DNA of 64,000 bases, from the NCBI GenBank assembly GCA_008828725.1, contig MEHQ01000218.1:146618-210617 (forward strand). Reading direction: 5' to 3'. Position numbers and translations under genes: made by a program. This document shows positions 23,415-34,925 of this stretch, in pieces. Each line of letters starts with the position of its first letter. Within the stretch, counting starts at the first letter, position 1. This stretch comes from Saccharina japonica. Its lineage: Eukaryota > Sar > Phaeophyceae > Laminariales > Laminariaceae. Under the pieces are notes generated by a model that saw only the letters and a program-made list of their open reading frames with translations, did not search any database and had not been told where the DNA came from.

Positions 23415-23906
23415 GTGCGCGCTCGTCCTCACAGGCGCAGTATAAATTTATTAGAGTAGTTTGAGATGTACTCTCGGCCTGCGGTAAGTAAGAAATGCGC
23501 CTAGTAATAGTGACGCGTGCGTCTGTCTAGGAAGTGCGATAGGAAGCACGACCTCGGAGTGTCCGGAAGGCTAGAGGGTATAAGCGCACACACCGCATGC
23601 CGCAGACCAGTATGACGCACATCTCGACAGGAGATACTGCTGCTGCTGCTGCTTTGAGGCGCACAACACAAAAAATGTGAAGGCGTGATCGTCAGCCAGG
23701 TTAGCCGCCACAAAACGTTATAGCCTTGCTCTTCGTGGCGTGTCGGCGCTGTTCGCTTTGTTTGTGGCTTGCGAGCGTTATTACAGTACAGCATGTTGCT
23801 TGGTGTCAATGCGAACACCGAAAACTTCCGGCTGGTCGATGGGTCGCCCCCCTCCCGTCGTTCCCCGCTTGCTTCACTTGAGTGCGAATTCAGTCATGCA
23901 CCGGGA

Positions 23907-23974
23907 ACGAGAGAGAGAGAGAGGGAGAGAGAGAGAGAGAGAGAGATAGGGAGAAGGAGATAGAGAGGGAGAGG

Positions 23975-24058
<84 letters not shown>
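23907..24058. repeat. (GA)n microsatellite
   Basis: Almost pure GA dinucleotides run directly into the sequence gap. Confidence 0.95.
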
Positions 24059-24292
24059 NNNNNNNNNNNNNNNNNNNNNNNNNNNNNNNNNNNNNNNNNN
24101 NNNNNNNNNNNNNNNNNNNNNNNNNNNNNNNNNNNNNNNNNNNNNNNNNNNNNNNNNNNNNNNNNNNNNNNNNNNNNNNNNNNNNNNNNNNNNNNNNNNN
24201 NNNNNNNNNNNNNNNNNNNNNNNNNNNNNNNNNNNNNNNNNNNNNNNNNNNNNNNNNNNNNNNNNNNNNNNNNNNNNNNNNNNNNNNNNNNN
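24059..24292. other. Assembly gap (234 N)
   Basis: Undetermined bases between a GA microsatellite and a 23-base C run, both sequences that commonly stop assembly. Confidence 0.99.
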
Positions 24293-24320
24293 CCCCCCCC
24301 CCCCCCCCCCCCCCCGCCGC

Positions 24321-24479
24321 ACAATGTGGGGGTAAACACAGCCTTGTGGAGACATTTGGCCGATGTAGCACCCCGTTAGGCGTGTCCCGAATTGAGAGGT
24401 TGCCGACGCCTTTAGGGATTTGCTATAGATAATTTTCATGTTCAGTGTCTCCACAAGGAGGATTTCACGCCCACATTGA
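24321..24479. mobile_element. Small foldback element
   Basis: ACAATGTGGGGGTAAACACA and GCCTTGTGGAGAC on the left pair with GTCTCCACAAGGAGGA and TTTCACGCCCACATTG on the right, giving about 33-bp imperfect inverted repeats around a 95-bp centre. It abuts the C run after the gap. Confidence 0.6.
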
Positions 24480-24569
24480 ACAAAGGAGGAGGGGTGGTGG
24501 CTATAGTCGGCTGTATTCGTGTTATGCTCGGCGGCGGGAGATCTCGTCCGGATGACGCGGTGGAGGAGC

Positions 24570-25305
24570 GTTCTGGATGACCGTACGCATTTTTGAAAAC
24601 AGGAAGGAAACAAGGGGAGGGGGGGCATATAATTATGCATGAGGTGCTGCGGAGCAAGAAGGGAAGCACGGGAACAGGTAGCCAGGAAGGTCGGTACTAG
24701 ACAGGGCGGCGGAGAAGGTCTGAGGCTCCAAGAAGCAAGATGGCCAACCGAGGGTGGTTCGTTTGGGCGGTAGGGAGTGCGAGGAATGTTGTGGAGAGGT
24801 TGTCGGGAGAGGGAGCAAACAGGGAACGATACACACACGCCAGGCGCAAGGAATACCCCCCCTAAACGAAAGATATGCAGTAGTAAAAGTGGTCAATCCA
24901 CGCTTGTCTATGAAAATGAACGGGGTCGAACACGTGGCAGGAGGGTTGGTGTTGGTATTGAGCTGCTGGGGTATCTCGGTACGAGTCGCCTCAACTACTG
25001 GCAGCCACGCACAAGGAGACATACATCAGTGTTCCTCGGCATACGCGCATCTGTGCTGCAAGCAGAGGGCACCGCCTACAAGTGCGAGGTGTTGTACACA
25101 TGAAACGCGTCAAAGACCAGGAAGAATGGAGCACGGGCAGACACTATACGTATGGCATATGTGTGGTACAGTATAATCAATAGAATTGATGGGTGACATA
25201 TATTATAAGAGGTCACTGGATGTTTCCGGCGAATATCGTATAGCTACCTGTAGCTTGGCTATCAAGTGGACGATGTCCTGGGCCCAGAATTCAACTGATG
25301 GCGCC
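24570..25305 (+). repeat. Large inverted duplication, left arm
   Basis: Matches 27395-28172 in inverted orientation with visible divergence and small indels. Landmarks are GATGACCGTACGCA, GGAAGGAAACAAGG, AAGCACGGGAACAGGTAGCC, GGCGGCGGAGAAGG, GGAGACATACATCA, TGTGTGGTACAGT and GTCCTGGGCCCAGAA. Fragmentary frames contain paired cysteines (CSSAYAHLCCKQ) but match no family I recognise. Confidence 0.75.
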
Positions 25306-26117
25306 GGCCTTAGTCAAAAGGAAGCTTATTCCGCCTTACCCCCACTGCTTTATGATGTCAACACCATGCAGCTGCACCATTAACGCATGATGTAAGGGAT
25401 CAACTCGTGCACCGGGTGCGCTTGAGTGATGCGCGGGTGCGGCTTGCCGTGAGGCGGGGAGTAGAAGAAGAAGAAAGGTATCAATTATTGTAGATAGATT
25501 AACTGAGGGCAAGGGGGCTCTTATCTCCAAGCTCTGTGACCCTCATAATCAGGCCACGCATAATTATATGCTACACTTGCGGGAAACATAAATCCCGTTG
25601 CCAATCTCCGCAGATGGATTGCAGTGATACAATGCAAACACTTGAACTAATACGGTAATGACACGTATCATACATTTGCACGGCTACATCATACGACTAT
25701 GTCCGACAGCCTTTCTAGACGTAGCACACTGTCATGATAATAGTGCCTATTCCGTACCAGCTCCACACTCGTCAAACACATGAATCCCCTTGTCGTGACA
25801 CTACAAGTAGTAGTGCAGACACTCCAAACACAGAAATTCCAAAACCCACTATAGAACCGAACAGCTGCCTCCCTGCTGTCAAAACATCAAACTCATCCAA
25901 AATTCAGACTCAAACCAAGTCAGCAACATGAAACTATAGATTGGCCTTACTCCAACCTCTTCCGGGTAATCAACACGCAACCTTCCCTATGGTAGGTCTT
26001 CAACTGCATGAAATAGGAAAAATGCTATATTGGCCTTCCAGAATTCAGCATCAATCTCAAAATAATCTCAAAATTAAAACAACACAGTCCGAAGGAAGGC
26101 CGCTGGAGTGCCGATCA

Positions 26118-26332
26118 GGCTAACGATCATTAGCACCAGCTGAAAGCAATACGATTTTTTACTAAAATACTGATCATGGCTAACGATCATCAGCACCCGT
26201 TGAAAGCAATGCGAATTTTACTAAAATACTGGTCATGGCTAACGATCATTAGCACCCGCTGAAAGCAATACGAATTTTACTAAAATACTGATCATGGCTA
26301 ATGATCATCAGCATCCATTGAAAGCAGTTCAA
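26118..26332. repeat. 59-bp tandem repeat, about 3.6 units
   Basis: Units begin with GCTAACGATCATTAGCACC and continue to TTTTACTAAAATACTGATCA. Units differ at a few positions. Confidence 0.9.
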
Positions 26333-26628
26333 AGACAATGTTCCTCTACTGGCTTAGTCTCGAAAACCCGTTCAACACTCAACTTGAATGCGTAGGGTGA
26401 GCATGTCGGCACAGCAGTATTCATTCGTCGTAAAATACTCTAAAACAATGCCTAAATATTACACCTGCGTCGCCAATTCGAAAATATAGTAAACAACCCA
26501 TAACGACGCTCACGGAGTACATACAGCAATGCCTTGTACTAGTTAGCTCCTCCTTGCGTGAGTGTACTTCATGCAGTGTGTGGTAGGCTAATATTTGTTG
26601 AAAAAATAACCAAAACTTGCGTATTGGG

Positions 26629-26797
26629 GCGGGGGGGGGGTACGCGAGAGGGGGGGGGGGGGGGGGGGCGCTGTGAATAAACAATAAATATTCTCCAGCG
26701 CATTATACTTTTCCCGATTGTTATCGCCACAGGGCCGGATATTTTTCTTGCCCCGATGGTTCTGGGCACGGGGGCGGGGGGGGGGGGGGAGGGGTAA
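26629..26797. repeat. Poly-G tracts
   Basis: G runs at about 26629-26640, 26651-26668 and 26773-26797, interrupted by single bases. Derived frames encode only Pro on the reverse strand. Confidence 0.9.
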
Positions 26798-27394
26798 TGA
26801 ATAAAAATAGATACTCGTACGTATCTAAAAAGTTCCAACCAACAAGTACCCAAAACAAAACATAATGCGGGTATTGCATTATGTCAGTATCGATATATTA
26901 AAACCAGAAAACGTATGATATCATACGTTCCGGGGGGTGTTCATACTGCCGTCGTTTCTGCAAAAAACAACCATTTAAGAAGTAAAACACATTGTGTCGT
27001 ATACTTTTATACCAGGTTAGATTATTTAATAGTACGCAGGTTGTCCGGGTTTCAGTATAATGAGCAAGGGGGATGTTGGTTGTGCTCAGTAACGCAACGC
27101 ATAAGATCCACCGTATAGTAGGAGTTCCACAAGCTTGATAGGGGTTCTTGTAGTGGGATATGGGGCATCAAGATATTACATGAGCCGCTCGATGTCACTC
27201 GATGTTTGGGCCGAGTCAACTCGACAGCTCGATAATAATACAAGAGGAGAGTTTAGGGGTACTGCTGTGTTGAGTCACCACGACGCGTTTCCCTGCCAAC
27301 TACGTGCATCTTTAGAGATCGATCAACACAAAAAACTTTCAGCTAAGATTTTGTTACATGTTATTACAAGTTGGTGCTTACTCAGTGACGTAGC

Positions 27395-28172
27395 GCAGTC
27401 GAGTTCTGGGCCCAGGATATCGTCCACTTGGTAGCCAAGCTACAGGTAGCGATACGACTTTCGCCGGAAACATTCAGTGACCTCGTATAGCATATGTCAC
27501 TCATCAACCCCATTGATTATTACACTGTACCACACGTATGACATACGAGTATAATATCTGGCCGTGCTCCAAATTTCCTTGTCTTTGACGTGTTGCATGT
27601 GTACAACACCTCGCACACTGCCTCCGAAACGCGCGGGCCGGGGCGGACTTCTAGACGGTGCCCTCTGCTTGCAGCAAGGATGTCTGTATGACGAGGAACA
27701 TTGATGTATGTCTCCTTGTGCGTGGTTGCCAGTATTTGAGGTGACTCCAAACGAGACACCCCAGCAGCTCAATATATCAATACCAACCCTCCTGCTACAT
27801 GTCCGACCTCGTTTAATTTCATAGGCAAGCGCGGATTGACAACTTCTACTTCTGCATGTCTTTCATTTTTCTTTTTGGAGGGTATACCTTGTACCTGGTA
27901 TGTTCGTATCGTTCCCTGTTTGCTCTTTACCCTGACAACCTCCCCACAATATCCCTCGCACTGCCTATACTGCCCAAAAGAACCGCCCTCGGTTCGACAT
28001 GTTGCTTCTTGAAGCCTAGGACCTTCTCCGCCGCCCGGCCTAGTATCGACCGTCCTGGCTACCTGTTCCCGTGCTTCCCTTCTAGCTCCGCGCCTCATGC
28101 AGGACTACATACCCCCCCCCCCCCACGACCTTGTTTCCTTCCTGCTTTCAGTCATGCGTACGGTCATTCAGA
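27395..28172 (-). repeat. Large inverted duplication, right arm
   Basis: Inverted partner of 24570-25305 and somewhat longer through indels. Its outer end, near ATGCGTACGGTCATTCAG, is directly followed by the LINE, so the LINE probably inserted at or beside this arm. A C run sits at about 28110-28123. Confidence 0.75.
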
Positions 28173-28189
28173 AAGTAGTGGTGGAGAGT

Positions 28190-28895
28190 ACGCATGGATA
28201 GGGAAAAGGAGGAAGAGACAGAATAGCAAGATTAGGGAGGCGGGGGGGGTAGGGATCATAGTCAAAGAATGCATGTGTGACACAAATTAATAGAAGTTAA
28301 TCAAAGACACAAACGTCGACGAAAGCATATACATAAATATACCAGGGGAGCGGGGAGCGCAATATTGTTCATTTGGAAACATCTATACGCCCCCGGAGTC
28401 AAAGATTACGTTAAAGCATATACAAAATAAGTTCGGAGAATAAGCAGTACATGTACCGAAAAAGTATAAAAGACAAGGAGAAGTAGTACTGCAAGTAGTG
28501 GGAGATTTTAATTCGAGAATTGGGGAGGTAAGCAACCCGAACGAGAGCATTGGGCAATATGGGGAAGTAGCAAATAATAAGAATGGGGCAGAGATGTGGA
28601 AGTTCCTTCAAAACAATGAGATAATGAGATGAAGACATTGAACGATAGAGTAAAAAGATCAGGGCCAGAAAGGACTAGAAAGAGCATACGCCTCGTACAA
28701 AAGGAAGAAAGCCCCATTCTTGATTTTATAGTGGTAGAAAATGGAAGTAGTAAGGAAACGGAAGTACATGCATGCACAGCGGACGTAGGAACTGCGAATC
28801 ACTGCCTAATATGGACAGGCGGTCTGCAGATGAGAGTTATCAAAATTGGGCGCGGTAGGAAATTGTACAGACGGCGAATAGATAGACTAGAATAA
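28190..28895 (+). pseudogene. LINE endonuclease domain, broken
   Basis: GGVGIIVKE near 28240 starts the domain. The metal-binding GDFNSRIGE box is at 28501-28527, and the later VGTANHCLIWT (about 28788-28820) corresponds to the DHCLI/SDH box with Asp replaced by Asn. The endonuclease would nick target DNA to prime reverse transcription. Several in-frame stops separate these blocks. Confidence 0.7.
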
Positions 28896-29379
28896 TAGGT
28901 AAACAGGAAGAGTGCCAAGAAGAGATGACTAAACATGCAGAGCAATTTTCGGAGTTGTTGGGAAGCATATGCACGACAACGAACAACATGGAGAGGGATA
29001 GTGCAGGAGCGAAAATAATAGAAGGATGGAACCAATTGGTCAAGACCACAACAAGTAAAGTAATAGGGGAGAAGTTGATAATATGCAACAGGGCAGTAAA
29101 ATGATGGGATGATGAAGTAAAAGAGGTTCTAAGAGTAAGGAGAAAGGCACACGCAAGATACACATCGAGTAAAACTTCGTCAGGATGGGAGGAGTATGCT
29201 ATCGCTAGAAAGAAAGTAAAAAAGGTGGTTGAGAAGAAGAAGAAAGGGGTATGGAAAGACGTCGTTCATAAAACGAATTAAGAATTTGATGGCGGGATGA
29301 AGTAGATGTGTGTAGGGCTAAAAGGAAGTCTGGGCAAATAAACAGCAAAGGCAGACAGGGGAATAGCCACATCAAGAGC

Positions 29380-30345
29380 ACATAACGGTAAAATGGTTAG
29401 TAGTTCGAAGGGGAAAAGGGAAGTACTTGTAAAGCATTACCGCAAGCTAGGAACGCCCACAACCAACGAAACGTTCGACGCGGAATTCAAGAAGGAACTC
29501 AACACGTGGGCTGAGGCGAACGTGGATGCATCAGAAAGGGGAGGTAATGGCTCAGAAGGGTTACAGGAAGAGTGCACAAGGGAAGAGAAGCAAATAAGTG
29601 TGTAGCTAAACTCAAGAATAAAAACGCAGCAGGGGCAGACCAAATAGTTAATTAATTTATGAAGGGCAAGGGAGAAGGAATCATTCCCATGATGGTTAAG
29701 TTGTATAACTGGATATGGAGAAACGACTGCGCACCCAAGAGGTGGAGAGAAGGAGTAGTAGTAAATTTATTTAGGAAAGGAGACAAGGCCGATCCGGGTA
29801 ACTATAGGGAGATAACGCTACTAAGCACTGTAGGGAAAACGTTCTGTAAGATTTTGAACGATAGAATGGGAACAATGATGGAGAAGGAAGAAAAACTTAG
29901 CGAAGGGCAAGCAGGGTTTAGGTCAAACCGTAGCTGTGCAGACCATATGTACACATTAGGTAAGATAATCCAAGGTGGGAAAGACGCGGGGTGTACATCG
30001 TACTCTTTATTTCTAGATGTACAGCAGGCCTACGACACAGTATGGAGAAATGGGCTGTGGAAACAGTTGTGGGAAATCGGGATAAGAGGCAAGATGTGGA
30101 GAATGATGACAACGATGACGGAACGTGTGAGAGGTGCTGTATGGCTGGACAGGGAAATATCGAATTGTACAAGCAGCTGCACAGGAATGTACGCTATCAC
30201 CTAACCTATTCAAGGTATAAATTAAGGACATGATAGTAGCAGTCAAAGCAGCATCGCAGGGAGTCACGGTGGGGGAAGATGCGGTGTCGGGATTGGTGTT
30301 TGCGGATGATTTCGTGAGCATATATCAGAAACACCCGAAGCACCG
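29380..30345 (+). pseudogene. LINE reverse transcriptase, broken
   Basis: The longest open piece, 29659-30204, contains NYREITLLSTVGKTFCKILN, the LSEGQAGFRSNRSCADHMYT block and SLFLDVQQAYDTVWRNGLW, the standard non-LTR reverse transcriptase boxes. The catalytic box LVFADD follows after a frame change at 30299-30310 (YxDD class, FADD variant). The N-terminal part (29393-29605) is separated by a stop. The enzyme performs target-primed reverse transcription; this copy cannot encode it intact. Confidence 0.85.
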
Positions 30346-30499
30346 CAGGAACAAATAGAGAATGCACTAGAGTACACCAGGAAAAGGAGACTGACGGCAA
30401 ACGTAAAAGAGCGCGCAGTAGTTGTATGTAACGAAGATAAGATGAGCCCGGTAACGTTCAAGCGGGGATGGGAAGAAGTTGAACCAGCGATCGTAGACC

Positions 30500-31860
30500 A
30501 GTATACGTACCTTGTCGTACAGGTCTCAAAAGACTATTTCTTGGGATGCACACATAGCAAAAGCAGTAGAAAGGGGTAAAGCACACGTAGGCGAGATGGA
30601 AGCGACCCTTAAAGATCCGCACCTTGACACTAGATTTAATAGATGTATTTTGATGAATGTGATTGTACCAAAGCTAGAATACCGCATGGTAGAAGTATGG
30701 GAAGGGAACGCGAAGTTCGCAAAACAGCTGGAAACAGTACAGATGGCAGCAGCTAAAAATGTACTAATGTAGGATGCCGAAGTACGACGAGAGTAATATG
30801 TATAGTTATGTTTGTGAAATTTTCGCACTTTTCGCAACTTTTCTCCCCGCGCGAGCGCTTTTCGGCAAAACGCTAAGTACCCCGACACGGGAGGCCCGGC
30901 CGGACACATTGGTCGAGGTTTGGGCTCGATCCGAGCTCTGTGGCTCGCGTGGCGGGCGCTCGAAGTTTTTTTTCCCGCGGGAGTGGATAAGCCGATTTCC
31001 CGGGTTTTCCAGTATTGAGAGCAGAACTGGGAATGTACCCACTTAAGACTAATAAAGACGTGCGTAAGTTGAAATGACAATATAAAGTAAAGAACATGCC
31101 AGATAAGAGGTTGCCGGCCATAGCTGATAAAGCTGTATGGGAGAAAGTAACCAAAGGGCGAGCCGGAATAGGGTGGGATGGCGTAGTCGAGAAAGTATGG
31201 AAGAATATAGGAAACTTAAAAGAGATGCTGGCCAAAGATAAATTTAGCGGATACAAGACAGAAGTAAAAGAAAGGATAGAAAGAAGGGAAATGCTAGCGC
31301 TAAGAAAAAAGATGGAAGGGGAAGAACACTTAGAGATATACGGGGGGTTGAGAGAAATAATAGGAATGAAGAGGTGTCTGCATGGCCCAATGGACTTCGC
31401 GAAAAAGCTGAAACTGCGATTTCGTGTAGGGGACCTGGACCTGCCAGAAAGAAGAAGGAGGTATACCAGTAGCCGGGAGGAGGAGGAAGTAGATGCACAG
31501 ATGTGCCCATGTGGCAAGGCCATAGAGAGTAGAATTCACATTGTGGGAGAATGTGAAAGGTACAAGGAGGAAAGGGATGTGTTAGAGGAGGAGATGGGTA
31601 AAATAGACGAGTGTGACATGGAGCCGTTTGGTAAACTAAATAGTAGCGAGAAAACGATCGCTATCCTAGGAGATCGATGGTGGCCACAGGCGGCGAAACA
31701 GGAAGGGGATAAGATTAACAAAACGTTTATTTGCAATATATGGAAACCACGTAATGAGCGCCCAAGTGTTGGAGGTGTCTCTATTAGGAGTAGGAACGGT
31801 GCTCCGTCTCGAAAGGGATGCGTGTTCAATGGTCAAATGACTAAGGCAGGCAACAAATGA
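30500..31860 (+). pseudogene. LINE C-terminal region with CCHC-like knuckle
   Basis: Pieces at 30512-30772 and 31096-31860 continue the retrotransposon protein. CPCGKAIESRIHIVGEC at about 31503-31553 has Cys-Cys-His-Cys spacing like the terminal knuckle of many LINEs. The region ERRRRYTSSREEEE is acidic and basic in turn. It overlaps the 3' terminal sequence shared with the SINE-like family. Confidence 0.75.
30797..31012. mobile_element. Insertion of about 210 bp inside the LINE
   Basis: The LINE protein reads AAAKNVLM just before and resumes near LRAELGMYPLKTNKDVRKLK after this segment. The segment is GC-rich, unrelated to the LINE and flanked by AGTAAT/AGTATT, an imperfect possible target duplication. 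It contains no coding signal. Exact ends are uncertain. Confidence 0.4.
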
Positions 31861-31880
31861 GTACGCCCCCCCCCCCCCCC

Positions 31881-32338
31881 GGAAAAAAAAAAAGCCCCAC
31901 CAGCGAAAATAAAATAGGGGGGTCTCTAAAACCAAGTTAAAAAAAGGGAACAAAAAAGGGAAAAATATAGTTTTCGCTCATTTCGTCCTGCGATCACAGC
32001 GATCCGGTTTGTTTTTCATTCTGACCTTCCTACGGGTGTGGTGTCGTTTTCTCTTTTTTTTTTACGCCCCTGTTTTTCCTCTTTTTTTTTGGAAAAAATA
32101 TTGGAATTTCCGGAAGAAAAAACAAATGCTCGATAATAATGTAATGTGACTACGAGTATATGCTATCATGAGCGCCGTCGCCGTCAATATTCTTCAGACT
32201 TCTCGAGTGCCCGCGACAACAACGAATGTCCGCCGCTTCATCCAAGTGCGATATCTCGACCAAAACCACCTACAGCAGTTCCTTCAGCCCCGCCGACCTT
32301 TCCCATTCCAAAGGTATATACTGCTGTAGTAACCCATC
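31881..32338. other. Non-coding, no confident gene
   Basis: A and T homopolymers dominate to about 32130. A frame at 32160-32314 ends SRPKPPTAVPSAPPTFPIPK before GTATAT. It is proline-rich and might be a small exon, but no acceptor or family was recognised. Confidence 0.3.
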
Positions 32339-32612
32339 GACGCGTGCTACAATCGTAGAGGTATACCGTTTTTTGGCTGATTTTTGTTTCTGAACGACGG
32401 CGCTCCTTAATCCAGAATCGTCGGAATCTCAATTTTTTTTGTTGCAGAATGTTTCACTTTATACTCACAGGCTAGGCTGTGTGTGAGATTGCTCATCGGG
32501 TACGAGCGCTTTTTTTGTTCCCTCCTGAATTGTTTTTTTACTTACTACTAGTATAGAGCTCAAGTGAGGAGCCTCAGAAAAATCATGGTGTGCACCTGCT
32601 GTACCGTAACAT
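32339..32612. mobile_element. MITE, ACGCGTGCTACGATAG family
   Basis: Left end GACGCGTGCTACAATCGTAG; right end GTGTGCACCTGCTGTACCGT. The family's internal AATCGTCGGAATCTCAA and GAGCTCAAGTGAGGAGCC words are present. Confidence 0.75.
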
Positions 32613-32749
32613 TCGACCATTGTTACTGCTGCTTGCTGTGGTTCATTCGTCCGTTCGTTCTTTTTTTTTGTTTCCGTCCAAGTTCAACTCAACCCACCAA
32701 CCTTGCGGTGGTTTCCCAAACTGGCCCTACAAAAGCGGCGACACGTGCA
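32613..32749 (+). other. Gap between MITEs with a short cysteine-containing frame
   Basis: Frame 32676-32757 reads SKFNSTHQPCGGFPNWPYKS then GDTC before running into the next MITE. It looks protein-like but is too short and too poorly delimited to call an exon. Confidence 0.15.
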
Positions 32750-32982
32750 GACGCGTGCTTACGATAGAGGTAGCATTTTTCGCCCTGCAACCCAAAATCG
32801 TTGAATTTCATTGCTTGTGTTGCAATTTTTTTTTTATTGCGTTAGGCCATGGGATCGGTTAATCGGGTAGCACTTTTGGTTTCCTCCAAAGGCAGGTGGC
32901 TTATTATCAATATAGGTCTCTTCAAGTGAGGAGCCTTAGAAAATGTCCTGTATGCAGGTGCACCTCTACCGTGGCATGCGTA
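32750..32982. mobile_element. MITE, ACGCGTGCTACGATAG family
   Basis: Left end GACGCGTGCTTACGATAGAG, right end GTGCACCTCTACCGTGGCAT, with the family interior between. About 233 bp. Confidence 0.8.
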
Positions 32983-33514
32983 CTGACTTATTGCCGTCGG
33001 AACGACCCTTCTTAGTTTCGTTAAGAACATTGATGGTGTCGTATATTTCCACTGCTGCTGTGCAAAGTACCCCCGTTCTCCCACTCCGGCACGTATACTT
33101 CTACTGTACAGGAGTACCCGGTATGAAAGTGCCGCATAATGTCAGGATAGCCTCGGCGAGTGTCGTCAGTATCTCAGCTGGGGGGGGGAGAGCTTGGTCC
33201 CGCCGTCGTCTTCGAACCCCGCCACACCTAGGGTTGTTTCAGGCGTCCGATGCTCTGACCACGTACGTACAGTACTTGAAATAAATCTCCCAATAGATGG
33301 CTGTTCTTACGTGCGGTCGTCGTCAAAACTGTTTGATTGGGGTGGCTGGTTGGTGGGGTCACCCTACACAATGTTTCGCGTTTACTTGTAGTGGGGGTGC
33401 TGCAGGAAAAGCACCTTGTCTCCCGCCACAGCGTGCCGTTCTCGGCCAACGATTAAACACACGCCTCTCGCTTGGCTGTCCCTTCGAAAACTTCCTTTAT
33501 TTGCTCTCTCGAGG
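32983..33514. other. Non-coding between MITE copies
   Basis: No recognisable gene. A frame at 33390-33515 contains SGGAAGKAPCLPPQRA, but it has no confirmed splice sites or family. Confidence 0.3.
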
Positions 33515-33771
33515 GACGCGTGCTACGATAGAGGTGCACCATGTTTTTTTGCCTTAGAAGGGTGGTTACTTGAAGAGCTCTACACCTCATCCCAAAGTGA
33601 TCATTAAGGGAGGAAAGTAAAAGTGTTATCCGATTGACAATGCCATGGCCGAAGCAAACAAGGTACAATACTGCAACACAATAATGACAGTTCGCCGATT
33701 TTGGGTGAAGAAACTCCATCATTCAGAAACCATCTCGGCCGAAAAGTGCTATCTCTATAGTAGCACGCATT
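33515..33771. mobile_element. MITE, ACGCGTGCTACGATAG family, 4-bp target duplication
   Basis: Left end GACGCGTGCTACGATAGAGG, right end CTATCTCTATAGTAGCACGC. Flanked by GAGG on both sides (CGAGG|GACGCG and GCATT|GAGG), a likely 4-bp target duplication. Confidence 0.8.
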
Positions 33772-34056
33772 GAGGTGCCGTTCCAAAGTGCCCTGGGTCT
33801 GGTCAATGTGTACTCTTCCGATTAGGTATCTACTACTCCTGCATCTACCGCCCTTTACACGTCCGTGCGGCCACGTGGTCCTTTGAGTAGTTCATACCCC
33901 TGGTGTTTGTGCGCTGGGGTTTTGGCGCCTATCGTCCCTCGCGTTTCCATGCCATTTTGAACGCGACCCGAGGTCTTGGGAGACTCACGCCATCCGCGTT
34001 TTTTTGTGGCGGCGTGTAGTGGAGGTCGTATACACCTCCGCCTGTGGCTGCCCTGA
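33772..34056. other. Non-coding between MITE copies
   Basis: No coding family, repeat or RNA recognised. Confidence 0.35.
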
Positions 34057-34325
34057 GACGCTTGCTACGGTAGAGGTGCCCCATGTTTCTGCCTTCTGAG
34101 GGTGGTAACTTGAGAAGCTCTACACTAATAGCAAGTCAAAAACTGATTTTGGAAGAAACTAAAAGTGGTACCCGACGAAGAAATCCCACGGCGTAAGTAT
34201 ACAACGAAAAATACTGCAACACAAGAATGGAATTCCGATGACTTTCTGACTAAGGGAGCCCTGTCATTCCGAAAGCGTTTCAGCCAAAAAAAGGTATACC
34301 ATGTGCCTCTATCGTAGCACGCGTC
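34057..34325. mobile_element. MITE, ACGCGTGCTACGATAG family
   Basis: Left end GACGCTTGCTACGGTAGAGG, right end GTGCCTCTATCGTAGCACGC. About 269 bp. Confidence 0.8.
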
Positions 34326-34599
34326 CCGAAAATAAATTTGATCAAGGTCTCAGGCACGTCAGAGATAGATACCATTGGCCTGGATGGAATGATCGGGTAG
34401 GTTTTTGGGGACAATCCTTACGACTACTCGCTCACAGCACTCTCCGTTGGACCTTAGCAGCTGTCTATCGGGCTGTGCGCGTCTCGTGGCCACGTGCACA
34501 GACCTGCTGGGTGCAAAAGGACCACTGGGTAAAGTGGACCTTGATTTAGACGGTGGTTAATGCAGTATGGTGTGAATTATCTCTGGCTAGGGGGAGAGG

Positions 34600-34745
34600 G
34601 GGGGGGGGGGTACTCGATATCCATGCATGGTCGTAGTCGCATGACCATAGACCCTCTCATCCCTGCAATGCCGGGACGGAGCATGTCGGGTTTTCACCGA
34701 CCAGGCAGGCATTGCTAGCACCAAGCGCGTAGCACCGTGAGGTGT
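34600..34745 (-). mobile_element. SINE-like fragment, 3' end
   Basis: Next to a G run (C in sense). Carries GCATGGTCGTAGTCGCATGA, ACCATAGACCCTCTCATCCC and GTCGGGTTTTCACCGACC, as in the copies at 4158 and 48108. Confidence 0.7.
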
Positions 34746-34835
34746 TCGGGGGGTCACCGCGCAGAAGGGATACGGATAGGAGTGAGGCTTTTAGGCGGGT
34801 CACGGGGTGCCGAAAGGACGAGATCAAGGAGGATA

Positions 34836-34925
34836 GGGGGTGTACTCATGCCATGCATGGCCGTAGTCGTATAGACTGGTACTATGATAGAGGGGCTACC
34901 CCCCATTTATGGCGGTGCGCGTAAC
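34836..34925 (-). mobile_element. SINE-like fragment, 3' end, short
   Basis: GGGGGTGTACTCATGCCATG then CATGGCCGTAGTCGTATAGA, after which similarity is lost. Confidence 0.55.

Larger units (their letters stand above)
25306..27394. other. Spacer between the inverted arms, no gene
   Basis: AT-rich non-coding DNA containing a 59-bp tandem repeat and three G runs. Short frames near 25734-26120 (+) are T, S, Q and N-rich and show no domain. Confidence 0.45.
28175..31880 (+). mobile_element. APE-type non-LTR retrotransposon (LINE), defective
   Basis: Order on the + strand: apurinic-like endonuclease, reverse transcriptase, then a C-terminal region with a CCHC-like knuckle. Stops and frameshifts break it in many places. 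The 3' end reads AACAAATGAGTACG followed by 17 C and then an A run. A 3'-end copy is at 35155-35870 (-), with shorter ends at 35868-35915 and about 46930-47000. An insertion of about 210 bp interrupts it near 30.8-31.0 kb. Clade not determined. Confidence 0.85.

Noticed and set aside
23874-24838. 314-codon minus-strand frame across the N gap
   Set aside because: Built from N bases and GA repeat; no domain.
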